From the NCBI RefSeq assembly GCF_910592395.1, contig NC_088322.1, positions 13,325,431 through 13,389,430 on the forward strand: a stretch of DNA of 64,000 nucleotides. Reading direction: 5' to 3'. Made by a program: the position numbers and the translations under genes. This DNA comes from Lineus longissimus. Its lineage: Eukaryota > Nemertea > Pilidiophora > Heteronemertea > Lineidae. The notes beneath the pieces were generated by a model. It saw only the letters and a program-made list of their open reading frames with translations, ran no database searches and was not told where the DNA came from. Shown here in pieces: positions 1-11,000 of the stretch (position 1 is the stretch's first letter; each line of letters starts with the position of its first letter).

Positions 1-269
1 GCCCCTAAATTCATAACTACAGATATATTTTTTTACTCCAAGGCACATGTTATCCTAAAGTGGCAACCTTGCGGCCTTATACGGACATTAAATTTTAAAA
101 AAAACTGTGCGATGTCATCAAAATAAACATGCTTGGTGCCATTAGGAAGTGCATTGCATCAATAATGCAATCAAATGGATATAAATGAACCATAATTCGT
201 ACACGAAAATTCCAGGGTTACTATAAAAAGAGCATATACTAAAATAGTTAACTACTCGCCGTCCTGCAG
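1..269. other. Intron or upstream region of the first gene
   Basis: AT-rich sequence ending in a polypyrimidine-poor but usable acceptor (CTGCAG) just before 270. No exon with a start codon could be placed with confidence, so the 5' end of the first gene is probably beyond the window or in a short exon here that I cannot identify. Confidence 0.5.
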
Positions 270-2725
270 GTGGCCAATTGCTATCTTGCTCCTCTCACTA
301 CTACAAGTCGACCAAGCAATTTCAGACCCATGCGGTGCTGTAAAGACCGAGTTAACTGCCGCAACAAAAGCTAGAGACGAATGTTTAGCTAAGGTGCAGA
401 AAACATCAGATGAATCATGCGAGGGCTCAAAAGTTGCGGTCAATCTACGAGAGTCTTTGAAGAAGAAGGATGAGAGCCTCAATCAGTACGTGAAGAAGAA
501 TTCAGCACTGAATACCGAGGTAAACCCTTGACTTCTGCTTGTGTAAGCACCACCTCGTTTGGGCACCAATTTGGGTCGTTGGAGTATTGACTATTAGAAA
601 CTCCCTCTATCTTTAAGTTGTGCAGTTCTTGTTCTACATGGTTCTTTTTGCACTTGTGTTGGCTATTATATTCTCAAAGTATTGCTTCTCAATGTTTGGA
701 TGAGCGTTTTTTGTATTATGGTTATAGGCAATTGTTGGGTTTGCTTCCTTGTGACTTCCATATTTGTGTCTATATAGCTTTTGGAATGTCAAGAAATCAA
801 CAACAATAATAAGGACGAATTGCAACAGCATGAAAAGAGGAAAGCGCTCCTGGATAAAAGGTTGATGGCTACTAAAGAAAAGTTGACAAAATGTGAAGAC
901 CAGGTACAGACAGACTTTTTACATTACATTACATTTTCGTATTGTAATACAAGACATTAAGAGTTGTTTAGGCTTTTCACCTAATCAGTTACATGTATTG
1001 ACGACCTGACCCTGAAGACTAGTTTCAGATGACGACTGTCTCGGGTGTCTACCGCCCAGTCAGAAGTAAACTAGGTTTCTCCTCCTAGGCTTCAAAAGTA
1101 CCGGTATATAAATGCAGTTTGGGTTAAACTTTTAGTATATGTTATCCTTCAATATTAGCTTTGAGTTCGTGGACATAAACGTTGTTTTGAAGAAGAAGCA
1201 TGTGTGTTGAAATATGTTGTTTAATGTAATTATTAATCTTGAATGTTAAGGTTACTGAATTTGGCCCAGATGATGCCACCGCTGCTCAGCAAGAGATAGT
1301 TTTCCTCCATAAACAGGTGAAAACCCTCCAGGACACTAACGCAGTACAATACATGACGATTGGAGAAGTGCAGAAAAGTTTGAATGAGCTTCGTATCATT
1401 GATGCTGTCTGCCAGTCAAATTACACTAATCTCGAAAAGGATCATGCCAACTGTAACATGTCACAGGGTGCCATTGCTCAAGATTATGAGATATTGAGGA
1501 CTCTTTTGGAATGTAGGTAGTCGCCTCTGCCTTAGCAGACACCTCTTTACTAAGGATTCCCTCTCTCTTATCAGGACACTGGATTTTGTTCCAAATTGGT
1601 CATTTTCATCGAGTTTGAACTCTTTAATCAAGTCACCTCTCTATGAAGGACAATAATTGTCTGTCCCAATGGTGTCTTTTAATAATAGAGAGGTTCTATT
1701 GTACAATATGATTCGTTTTCGAATTTTCTAACTGTCTCTTAGGCTAAAAGTCCATATCAGTATCCATCTCTCCCATCCATTCTAATCCTGGGCTGTTTAT
1801 TGAGATCCCTCCACAAGCCGGGTGATGGTGGAGCTTGCAGCTGACAATACAACCTGAAATTCAGGTTTTTGATACTTCTACCTCTTATTGAAATATCGAG
1901 AGGTGGAGTCATTGAAAACCACAGGTGCCAGCATGCAGACAATAGTGATGCCATACATATATCATAATGGCCCATGCAACAATAGTCTTCATCTACATAT
2001 CATGCATTAATTCATCTGTTTTCAGATAGGAATATAATCCTGAGTGTGGTCGGAACATTCCTAGTTGGCCTTCTGTTAGTCTATACGTGTATCTGTTATG
2101 GGCATGGACACCACCCTCCCCCACACATCCAACAAGACCAAGAGGAGTTCAAAAGACAATTCATCCGTGCCACCTTGCCTATTACAGGAGTACCACAGGC
2201 AATTGGCATGCATGGAGGTTAGTATAGTATATAGGAGGCTGTAAAACTCAGAAAACATCATGTCTGTGTCACTTTCACAGTTAGCTTTTCCTTATTTGAG
2301 AATTTCCCCTGGATAATTTAAGCTGAAGGGAACTGCGTGCTCCTGTACGTGATGGGAGCATGGCGAGAAAATGATGGGAGTGCTGTTGACCCGCATTAAC
2401 ATGATGATACTTGACCATATTTTCTGTTCCAGGTGCACCTCTTTTTGATGTAACTTTCGTTCGTCCGGAGACGGTAGACCACCAGATTTGGTTGAAGCAG
2501 ATCGAGCAAAACCTCGCACCGCATGATGTGACCGTTAACCCACAGAAGTTAACTGAGTACGATGCACATTGTCCACCACCGAGCAAATCGGTGATCTTCA
2601 TGTCAGTAAAGCCAGAGGGATCGAAATTCTTCTGCATCAACCAGGCCAAGAAGGAATATTTCCACATTGCCGACAACAAAGAGTTGATTGAATATGCAGA
2701 GAAGAAATATGAGAGGGGTGATTAA
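270..2725 (+). CDS. Unrecognised type I membrane protein with coiled-coil ectodomain (5' partial)
   Basis: Five exons join in phase: 270-519, 778-903, 1251-1516, 2030-2217, 2433-2725 (TAA stop), giving about 374 residues from the first visible codon. Exon 1 begins with a hydrophobic run (WPIAILLLSLLQV) ending near an Ala-Ile-Ser-Asp boundary, so it looks like a signal peptide whose ATG lies upstream. Exons 1-3 encode a charged, heptad-like, Lys/Glu/Gln-rich ectodomain with spaced cysteines. Exon 4 begins with one transmembrane helix (about 20 residues, NIILSVVGTFLVGLLLVYTC) followed by a His/Pro-rich stretch. Exon 5 is a compact cytoplasmic domain of about 97 residues with alternating hydrophobic and charged segments. 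I do not recognise a family for either side of the membrane. The acceptor of exon 4 is the second of two nearby AGs (2029), because only that one keeps the frame open. A receptor or adhesion role is possible but unsupported. The AATAAA at 3395 is a candidate poly(A) signal. Confidence 0.7.
1516..1701. mobile_element. Degenerate pogo/Tc1-type MITE in intron 3 of the first gene
   Basis: The segment resembles the cleaner copy at 10357-10517: it shares CTTAGNNGACACCTCTTTA-type left-end sequence and ends in GAGAGGTTCTATTG followed by TA. The left terminus is eroded, so its exact start is uncertain. The predicted 5' splice site of exon 3 (GTAGTC at 1517) falls at this left end. Confidence 0.55.
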
Positions 2726-3201
2726 ATATACAAGGACGCTCACAGATTAGGAACACTGGTCTTGTCGTTGCCAAAGTGACAAACTTCAGTTCGTCAGTCT
2801 ACTGTCGCCAACTTGAGCTGTCTTAATTTACATTCATCATCATCATCATATCTATTTCTATGCTTATAAATTGTTTTCCTCCAGTCGATACTTTGTGTTT
2901 TCACCTGATAACCTTATATTAGCCAAGCCTATTCTTTTGTAACAATTTCAAGTATGTATGAGTAGCTTCGCAAATCTGAAATTGGTCAGGGTTGATTCAA
3001 ATGGCGAATTTCACCTACCAATATTGAAATTAGACTTATACACGTACTGACGTGGTAGTATGCTAGCAGCTTGTTGCTGTATATATGTTATAAATAATGG
3101 AAATTTCGTTGTGTTTTGCCATTAATCAATAATCTGTCATCTTGACGTACAAGTGTTTGACACTGTTTTTACATGTCGGACATCACTCTTATAAACCAAA
3201 G

Positions 3202-3322
3202 GAAGTTGTACTGTGGGGGCTAAAGCCCCTCGAGAGGATTTTGGACCCAAAGGCCCCTTATAGGGTCAAGTCCCCCAACCATTCTGGGGGGGGGGGGCTT
3301 TAGCCCTCCACCGTACAACTTC
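3202..3322. mobile_element. Short palindromic element (MITE-like), about 121 bp
   Basis: The left arm, beginning GAAGTTGTACTGTGG and running through GGGCTAAAGCCCC, is mirrored by the right arm ending GGGCTTTAGCCCTCCACCGTACAACTTC. The interior carries a G homopolymer (about 3285-3296). It lies inside the likely 3' UTR of the first gene, so a transcript would carry a strong hairpin. No clear target-site duplication was found. Confidence 0.6.
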
Positions 3323-3394
3323 ATGTGCTTGCATGTATATGGGAGCTCATGATGTAACATTTTGTAACGCCACAGTGATAATGGCGACATTTCT

Positions 3395-3400
3395 AATAAA
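3395..3400 (+). terminator. Candidate poly(A) signal of first gene
   Basis: AATAAA about 670 bp downstream of the TAA at 2725. Use is inferred from position only. Confidence 0.35.
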
Positions 3401-5013
3401 ATGTAATTGGTCATAAATTATAAAGGTTTAAAAAAATATTGTGTCGTGATATCTCTACATGTAAATCCATACAACGCATAGATATCTGGCGGCTCAATTG
3501 GAGAGGATACTGCTGGAGGAGTTGAACAAAGTTTTCCTTGCAGAGCTCAGGTACACTCCGAACGCAGTGGAGACCCAATTTTAGGATGACGCAATGGACT
3601 GCCCAGTGAGTCTAAGCTCAGGAAATGCATCGACATTGCTCTGCTAGAGCATGGGCACTTCCAGGCACTGTATGGGGTATAGAGACGTGGTCAGTGAACG
3701 AAACGTTTCTTCGTCCACTTAAATCTACCCGATTAACAGTGCCTTGAAATGCCCATGGCTCCTTTTGACAACGCCTGTCGGAAGAAATCGAAGTATATTT
3801 GAAATGTAGGCCTACTACTCGTGTTTTAGTTGAAATGCTGAAGCCCGAATTGCATCGTCAAGACTGGACATGGCATGGCTCCTCGGGTGTCCTGCCCATG
3901 CACTGACACTACCAATTTACGTGCGAAGGTCAGACGCCGATGTGGAATCGGGAGTGATTGCCGACTGGCAAGGCGAGGACGTGACACTACACTTGTTATA
4001 TCACAGGAAAGAAGAGTCATTTCACCAGCTTCTTCGTCATTAATCGATTATTTCATGAGTGTTATTGTGTGGGGCTAGAGATTTTATCTTCATGTACCTT
4101 TGTCATAATCCCTCGGACGACCAGAGTCACTTGAATTCATTTTGAATGGTTTATCACCAGTATGAATCCTTATCTCTCACATTTTCGTCAATAAGTAAAC
4201 TCTACATAACAAATTCCAAGTGAGCCGGGCCCTTTGCCGAAGACAAGCGATGTGTTTTCTTAGCCCATCATAATTGGCCTCGATCAGCTACGCTTTAGGG
4301 TTAGGGCGGTCTACGTTTCTTCTGACCATTATTGATTACCCATCGGTTGATTTGTCTTTACTCATGATACCTTCGTTTCCCACACCAACTATATACTGCT
4401 GCCGAAGGTAATTTTGCAAACGAGCCGAAAAGCCGCGGAACGCGCTTTCTCTTCAACCTTGATGGCACCCTACCAGGGTTAGTCGTATGCCCCTCCCATC
4501 GCATACAGCGCGCAATACGCGTCCAGTGAAAGGCCCTATAAGTTTAAGATGGGTTGATGGTCGCGACCATCGAACCCGGCGGAATAATAGATCTACGACC
4601 CAAACAGATCGGCGCAGTGCGTCGGCCATGTTGATACCACCGCCGATAAATCGTTATGTCAAATATCAACGAATAGAAGCAATGAAAACCCGGCAATCAT
4701 AAATCTAGAACCCCACGTGGTTTGTAGTTTTTATTGAAAACTGATGAGTATCATAGCATTGAACGTTACCAAGGTATCGACACGTCTTGGACGCTATGGC
4801 TGCATGTCATTCGCCACCGCTAATTAGGATACTGATATATTATGCACTTGCACGTTCAGAAATATCTATTCTGTGTAAAGGTTTTGTGAACGGTGGAAGG
4901 ACCTTCCGAGGGATATGCGATAGGGAGTGTACTTTCGAAAAACGATCCGTTTTTTGTTGGGGTTTGGTCATGATTAGTCATTGACCTAACAGGATGTTTT
5001 CGCTGTGGATCTC

Positions 5014-8000
5014 ATGAAATTTCAAAAAATGTTGCGTTCGATTGGTGTTTTGATCATTATGGCTTACTTCACGGTGCTTGGGCCGACGCTAGCGGACTGC
5101 GGGCAGCGCCCAACCGAGATAAAAATAGGTAAGCAAGCATTTATCATTTAAAGTGGGGCTATATTGGCCTAGGCATTACTCAGGTCAAATTAATGGTCTT
5201 CGAGTATACAGATACGTATTTTGTGTATATTTCGATCCTCTCCATTAATTCGACGGACAAATTGAAGCGATATTCCACCAACTAGTGACAATCAGCCAGT
5301 ATTTAACGCCCCTTTGATAAACAAATAATATTTACCTAACACAAAAGTGATATGCAATCGTTCTCAGGGTGAACTTTACGTAACATCATTACATTACTAG
5401 TACACGATAATATGTTTGATTGGCAAGCTATTGGCGGTTATATCCCCGCGGTAATTGACAAAACCCCTGGTAATGTCTCTCATCACGCGGATAGTCTTCT
5501 TCCCAATTTATTGTGACCATTATCTCAGAAGTGGCTGGTATTATTACCCGATTGGTAATTAGTAATTAGTAATTTGTTATTTGTAATTTGTTCTCAACGA
5601 CAAAGAGATTACATCTTCTTTTTGTTCCTACGACCATTATCATCACAGTATCATCACCATGCTGTATTCGACACCCCGCCCCCCGCAATTCATTTCAATT
5701 TATATCTTATTAGTGCCTATATGGGGCGGGTACAGATATAAATTGAAACAGAACAAGGGGAATAATCCGCCTTGTCCTCTGACGCAAAGTTACGTTACCG
5801 TCAAGTGTTTTGAACAACGGGCCAGGCCGTAGTGTGCGGTACCGACCCGCTGAAGTTTTTTTTAATGCAAATCAGCTTCTAGTCTAATGGATTTCCGGTT
5901 TTGTTGTAGGTTTAGTTCTAGATGACGCGTCAATGATGAACGCCACTGACCTGAGTGATGCATTGGCTCTCGTGAACGCCGACAACAGTACTCTAGATAA
6001 CATTACCCTGACGGTGGACGTGGTCATTCTTCAATCCACCCTTTATACAGAGAGACTAAGTAAGTCCAGAGGGAATTGGCAAATAATATTGTTTGTTTTT
6101 TAGGGTTGCATATAGCTACGGTGGGTAAAACCCTGGTCTTCCAAGTTACGAATTCCGAGAGTCCCCAGATTGTCAGTTGAGCGTGAAGAAGAAGAAGAAG
6201 AAGAAGAAGAAGGAGAAGATAGAGGAAATAAAGTAACGGTCCACATCGTCATTTCAGTTTGTGACTTGATATCGCGAGGGCTGACCGCCGCAATCTCCGC
6301 CACACGCTGCAGAAACCTCCCCTCCGTTCGTTCCACCTTCAAGGCGTTCAACATCCCCTTGCTGAACATCGGCCCCGAGCCCTGCCCGTATTCAGACACC
6401 GACACCTATCTCAACGTAGCGAAGCATCTTGCCAGTGAAGCTCAGTTCGTTCGGGAACTCTTAAAGAGGGAAAGATGGGTCAAAGTGAGCCTGTTCTATG
6501 ATGACACTTTTAGTGAGTACAAGTTTTGAATATAATTTCGAAGTGTATGTAGCTCATCAATTCTGCACAACGATGTCTCGCAAGATGCGAACAACTCGAG
6601 TATCTCTTTTGTGAAGACGGTTTTAGGGAACATTAAAAACGTTACGACGGTATCGGCTTCGTTTGGTCTCACCGTTTCTGTGCTTCCCCTCATCAATACC
6701 CAAATTCGTCAAAATTCTCTTTTCTCTAGGTGCTCGGCTCCTGAACGAAATCCAATGTCTTCTAAACGAGGAGCACATCTCAACCAGTGTCATCCACATA
6801 GAAGAGATCCGGGACTTAGAGGCCACGCTTCGTATGGTTTACCACACCCACTTCAAGGAGACATGGAAGTATATGATAGCAGCAAATACCACCAACACAT
6901 TGATGATTTTAAAAAAGGTAAACATTACGAATACGGAACTTGCCAGCGAGGATTAGCACCATTCCGACTCCCACTCCGACTGAAACACCGAGAGCGAACA
7001 GCAGCAACCAATGGTCAACCGCGATTTAAATGATTTGATGGATGGTTTCCACTCCTGGAAAACCATCACACGTGGGAAAAAGAATCAGCGTCTTTAATCT
7101 ATTTTATTTTATATCATGAATATTTGTAAGATATTTACTTTTTCTCCAGGCGGATGTAGTAGGGATGCGAGACAAGGACAAGGCGTGGTTCGTGGTGAAT
7201 CCAAACATCAACGAAAGTGATATCGAGCCCCACCTTCTTATACTAGACAACATAGGCCTTGTCAAGGCAGTCGATTCTCACGAGTACATTATGTGTGAAC
7301 CCCCGGAGGTAAGTGGCTTGTCTAAATGATAAACCTTCGATCGCATATTCGCCTTTTGCTGCTGATAGGGACGAAATATACTATAGGTCTAATATAGTAT
7401 TTTATTTTTACAGGTAGCCTGGCATGTTTTGATCAGAAAAATGGCTGAAGCCTATCAAAGCCTTATTGATCTGAAAGGTTGGACGCACCAGCAAATCACC
7501 GCATGCCAAGGATCATGGGCTCTGGGAGACGAGTTAATGTCGATCATGAAGGTATGAAAGATGCGAGCAGAAATGCGCAAGTGCATCCAGTAGCTTAGTA
7601 TATTTCGTTTTCCTGGTAAAGAAAAATGTTGTCCACAACCGGATTCGAACTCGCGACCTTTGGATCGAACATCGTATTCTGCCTTTTCTGACGAGCGCTC
7701 CACCAACTGCTCTAAAGTTTCTACTACGTCCGGATTTTAGCTTCCCTTGGCCAAACACTATTTCTCTCTCTTTTCAGGCAAACATTGGCCCCAGTGTGAA
7801 CAGATGTGATAACCTCACCCAGTTCGAACTCAGGGCAAACATGTGGAGAGGGACGAGAATGGGGTTTGTCCGATCATCCATCTGGAACAAGAGGCAGGGT
7901 CTTGTTGCTGATGGTGACGTGTTCCCAAACGCCAGGATGGGATTTAACGGAAAAAAGTTCAAAGTCGGTATGCTGGCGGTAAGTAATATCGTTCGTCATA

Positions 8001-11000
8001 AAAAGGACCACGCCCAACATTCAAAGGGAGTAATGAGACCATGAGGTTCAGGATATCCGGGCAGCAAGAATAACATAAATTTAATATTTTCACCTGGTTC
8101 ATCAAATTAGCTACATGTAACTTAGTCAGTTAGCACAAGCCAAGAGCAATCAGTGTTTTCTTTTTCGTTTCAGTACTCCTTTTTCCAGCGTAAGCATACA
8201 TCCCCAAATGGAACTGCTCACTACACTGGCCTAACTTTGGACATATTCCGTATAATTGCGGAGTCATTGAATTTTACGTAAGTTTCCGCATAATTTCAGG
8301 CAATGGCAGTAGAGTACCTGCGGCGTTTCGGTCCCTCTGCTGGTCTGAAAGTCACTCAACAGCCGAAGAGGATATACCGTGCTGGTCAATTTAGTGAGAC
8401 CAGTCATGCTGGTTGCTGCGAAAGTTGAAAAATCGACAGTGTGACGTAAAACAATCTTGGCGCGACATCTCTGGAGTATGAATTCGGCTCCAGACGGCTC
8501 AGATAATATTTTGCAGTATACATGGTATGACCAAAGTAGAATTCTTACCTTTCAGGTATTATTTCGTTGAGCCTGAGGACAAATACTGGGGGGCACCAGA
8601 CGAAGAAGGGAATTGGAATGGAATAATTCGACAACTAATGGACGGGGTAAAGTTTTTTGTAATCGCAATGTCGGGCCCGTAAATATTTGGTCATGGGGAG
8701 GGGGCAAATGAAAGGCGTTTTTGGTGAGCCGTCGGGAAGAGCATCCCCGAAACACAAACACGAACGCCTATCCTATTGTTTGACATCGTTGGAGGGGTCG
8801 AACAATGGGAAAGGCGTTCGCGTTGGCGATTCGGTCGGGGGATTTGCGAAAACTCCCTACGCAAAATCTCGAAGCGTGTGGCGTGAGTCTCGGGAGGGTG
8901 AAGACCGACACTGAACTAGAACATCAGGCTTTAAACAGTGGGCAATTTACAATACAGAGGACTGCGGTAAGAGGAAACTAGAGGGAAGACGCCCTGTCTA
9001 TCAAATGAACAGTTGACGTGACCGGGCCGGGAATCAGACCCACGGCAAGAGTTTACACAATCGATCTTTCCACATCGCTGGTCTGACAGCTTCTTTAATT
9101 GATTGATTAACTGATTGATTAGTTTATTGATTAGTTGATTGATTGATTGATTGGCAGATTGCTTTAAATTGTTCTCAGGAGATTGACATTGCCGCTGCCG
9201 GCCACACCATCACCGGAGCTAGGGCATCCGTGGTCGACTTCGCCGATGCCTATTATTTTGAACCGGCCATCATCATGCTGAAGAACCCAGGCGAAGGAAG
9301 CAAATTGTTAGTTTATCTCCAACCACTTCATAAATATGTAAGTGGTTTATCTTGTGCCTTCATCGGATTACGGACACTCTACATAGATGACACAGAGCTA
9401 TGAAGTCCACAGAGTCAGACGCACTTGTAGTGGGAAGGGCCCGGTCTAAATGCTATGTCTAGCGAAACGGGCGGTGGCTTTGATGTTGAGCCCGTATGCA
9501 ATATCTGTAGACTCCGGACGCAGTGGACCGGCCTCGTCCTGTCGAAAACAGATTAGGATGATGAAAAGGACTGCAGAGAAGTCAATGCGATCTGGTGAAA
9601 GCACCGTCTAGTGCAGAAACTAGTATGGGCCCTCGGATTAATATATACATTGATATGTAAAGGTGATCAAGATAAATGTGTCATCTTCTCTATTTTCCCA
9701 CTGAGTACATCCCCAAGTTTGATTTCTCCGTGCTTTCGAATCGCCATGTCTTTGCTAAAAGTTCTTCCCGGGAAGTTCTTCACCTTCGAGTTCTCTCATA
9801 GCGAAGGGACGTTGGTGAGTCTAATATTAGTTTCATCACAACCCGATTTAATGTGGTATTTTTGCATTCTAGGTTTGGCTATGTATGATGTTTGTTATCC
9901 CAGCCATGGCTCTTGTTCTCTGGCTTTTCACCAAGTATTCGCCCTTCTACACCAACCAGGATGAGAGCTGTTACCCGCAGGCGGTCAACATGCAGAGATA
10001 CTTCCCCTGTTTTTGGTATATGTACGGTGCTCTGTTAACTCAGGGTAGGTTTCTCCGTGACCACCAAGGTTTTTGCATCTTATCAATATTTATAGGAAGT
10101 CAGTATCAGACCATGTGGTTCAGAATGGGGGTAATTTAAGCTCCCCGTATTTTCTCGTCGCTTAACCCGCTGATATGCCCGCTCCTCCTCGGCGTTCATT
10201 TGCATGCCGATTATCGGCGGTAAACGAAGGGATACCGGTTACGCACAACACCGAAAAAGAAGAGGATAGCCGATTTTATAAAATGCATAGCCACGCTTCG
10301 TTTCAATGAGGTCGATATAAAATTTTTAATAATTACAAAAGCATTTTTTATTGTTACAGTGGAACCTCCCTTAGTGGACACCTCTCTATTAAGGACAACC
10401 TCTCCATAAAGGAGATTAGTTTTGGTCCCTAATTGGTTGTTTCCCTTTAATTTGACCTCTCTATTAATGACAGCACTTGTCAGGATCGAGGGTATCCGTG
10501 ATAGAGAGGTTCTGCTGTATTTCACCCATTGCTTGGTTTCAGGTGGGTGTGACGTGCCCTGTTCAGTCAGCGGCCGAATCCTCGTGAAGGTCTGGTGGAT
10601 CTTCGTCCTCGTGATGATGGCCACCTACACCGGCAACCTCATTGCTTTCCTGACAGTAACGAAAGTCAGTTTACCTATTACGAACCTCAACGAACTGGCT
10701 GAGCAGAGCAAGCTGGGTTATGGGACGGTCAGGGGAAGTGCCTTGTGGAACTTATTGATGGTAAGTGAGTTTACCCAACTTCAACAGCCTGGCTGGCTGA
10801 AACACGAGAGCTCAAGGGTTCCCCAGATTCATTGGTGGTGGTCGGTCTCCATCAGACAACGAGGCACTTATTGAAGCTGTTTGCTTTGATGAACAATCTG
10901 AAGACCCTGAATATAATATAATGCTTTTGTTATGTTTCACTTCAGAAGTCAACGAAAGGCCCCCCTCAACGAGTCTGGGCAGGAATGGACAAAGAAAACC

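Larger units (their letters stand above)
2726..5013. other. 3' UTR and intergenic region
   Basis: This contains the probable 3' UTR of the first gene, a short palindromic element (3202-3322), a candidate AATAAA at 3395, and then about 1.6 kb without a supported gene. Short open frames at 3875-4078, 4487-4702 and 4787-4984 lack splice context or recognisable content. Confidence 0.5.

Noticed and set aside
7632-7722. Functional tRNA gene
   Set aside because: Anticodon and acceptor arms do not fold properly; treated as a SINE-like remnant.
9611-9964. Open frame within the ionotropic receptor that could be an extra exon
   Set aside because: Exon 9158-9337 joins directly to 9873-10044 in phase, giving LHKY-VWLCMM as the family expects; adding this frame inserts non-conserved sequence.
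10211-10624. 137-codon minus-strand frame
   Set aside because: It overlaps a MITE and the real TM3 exon on the other strand; it is a shadow.
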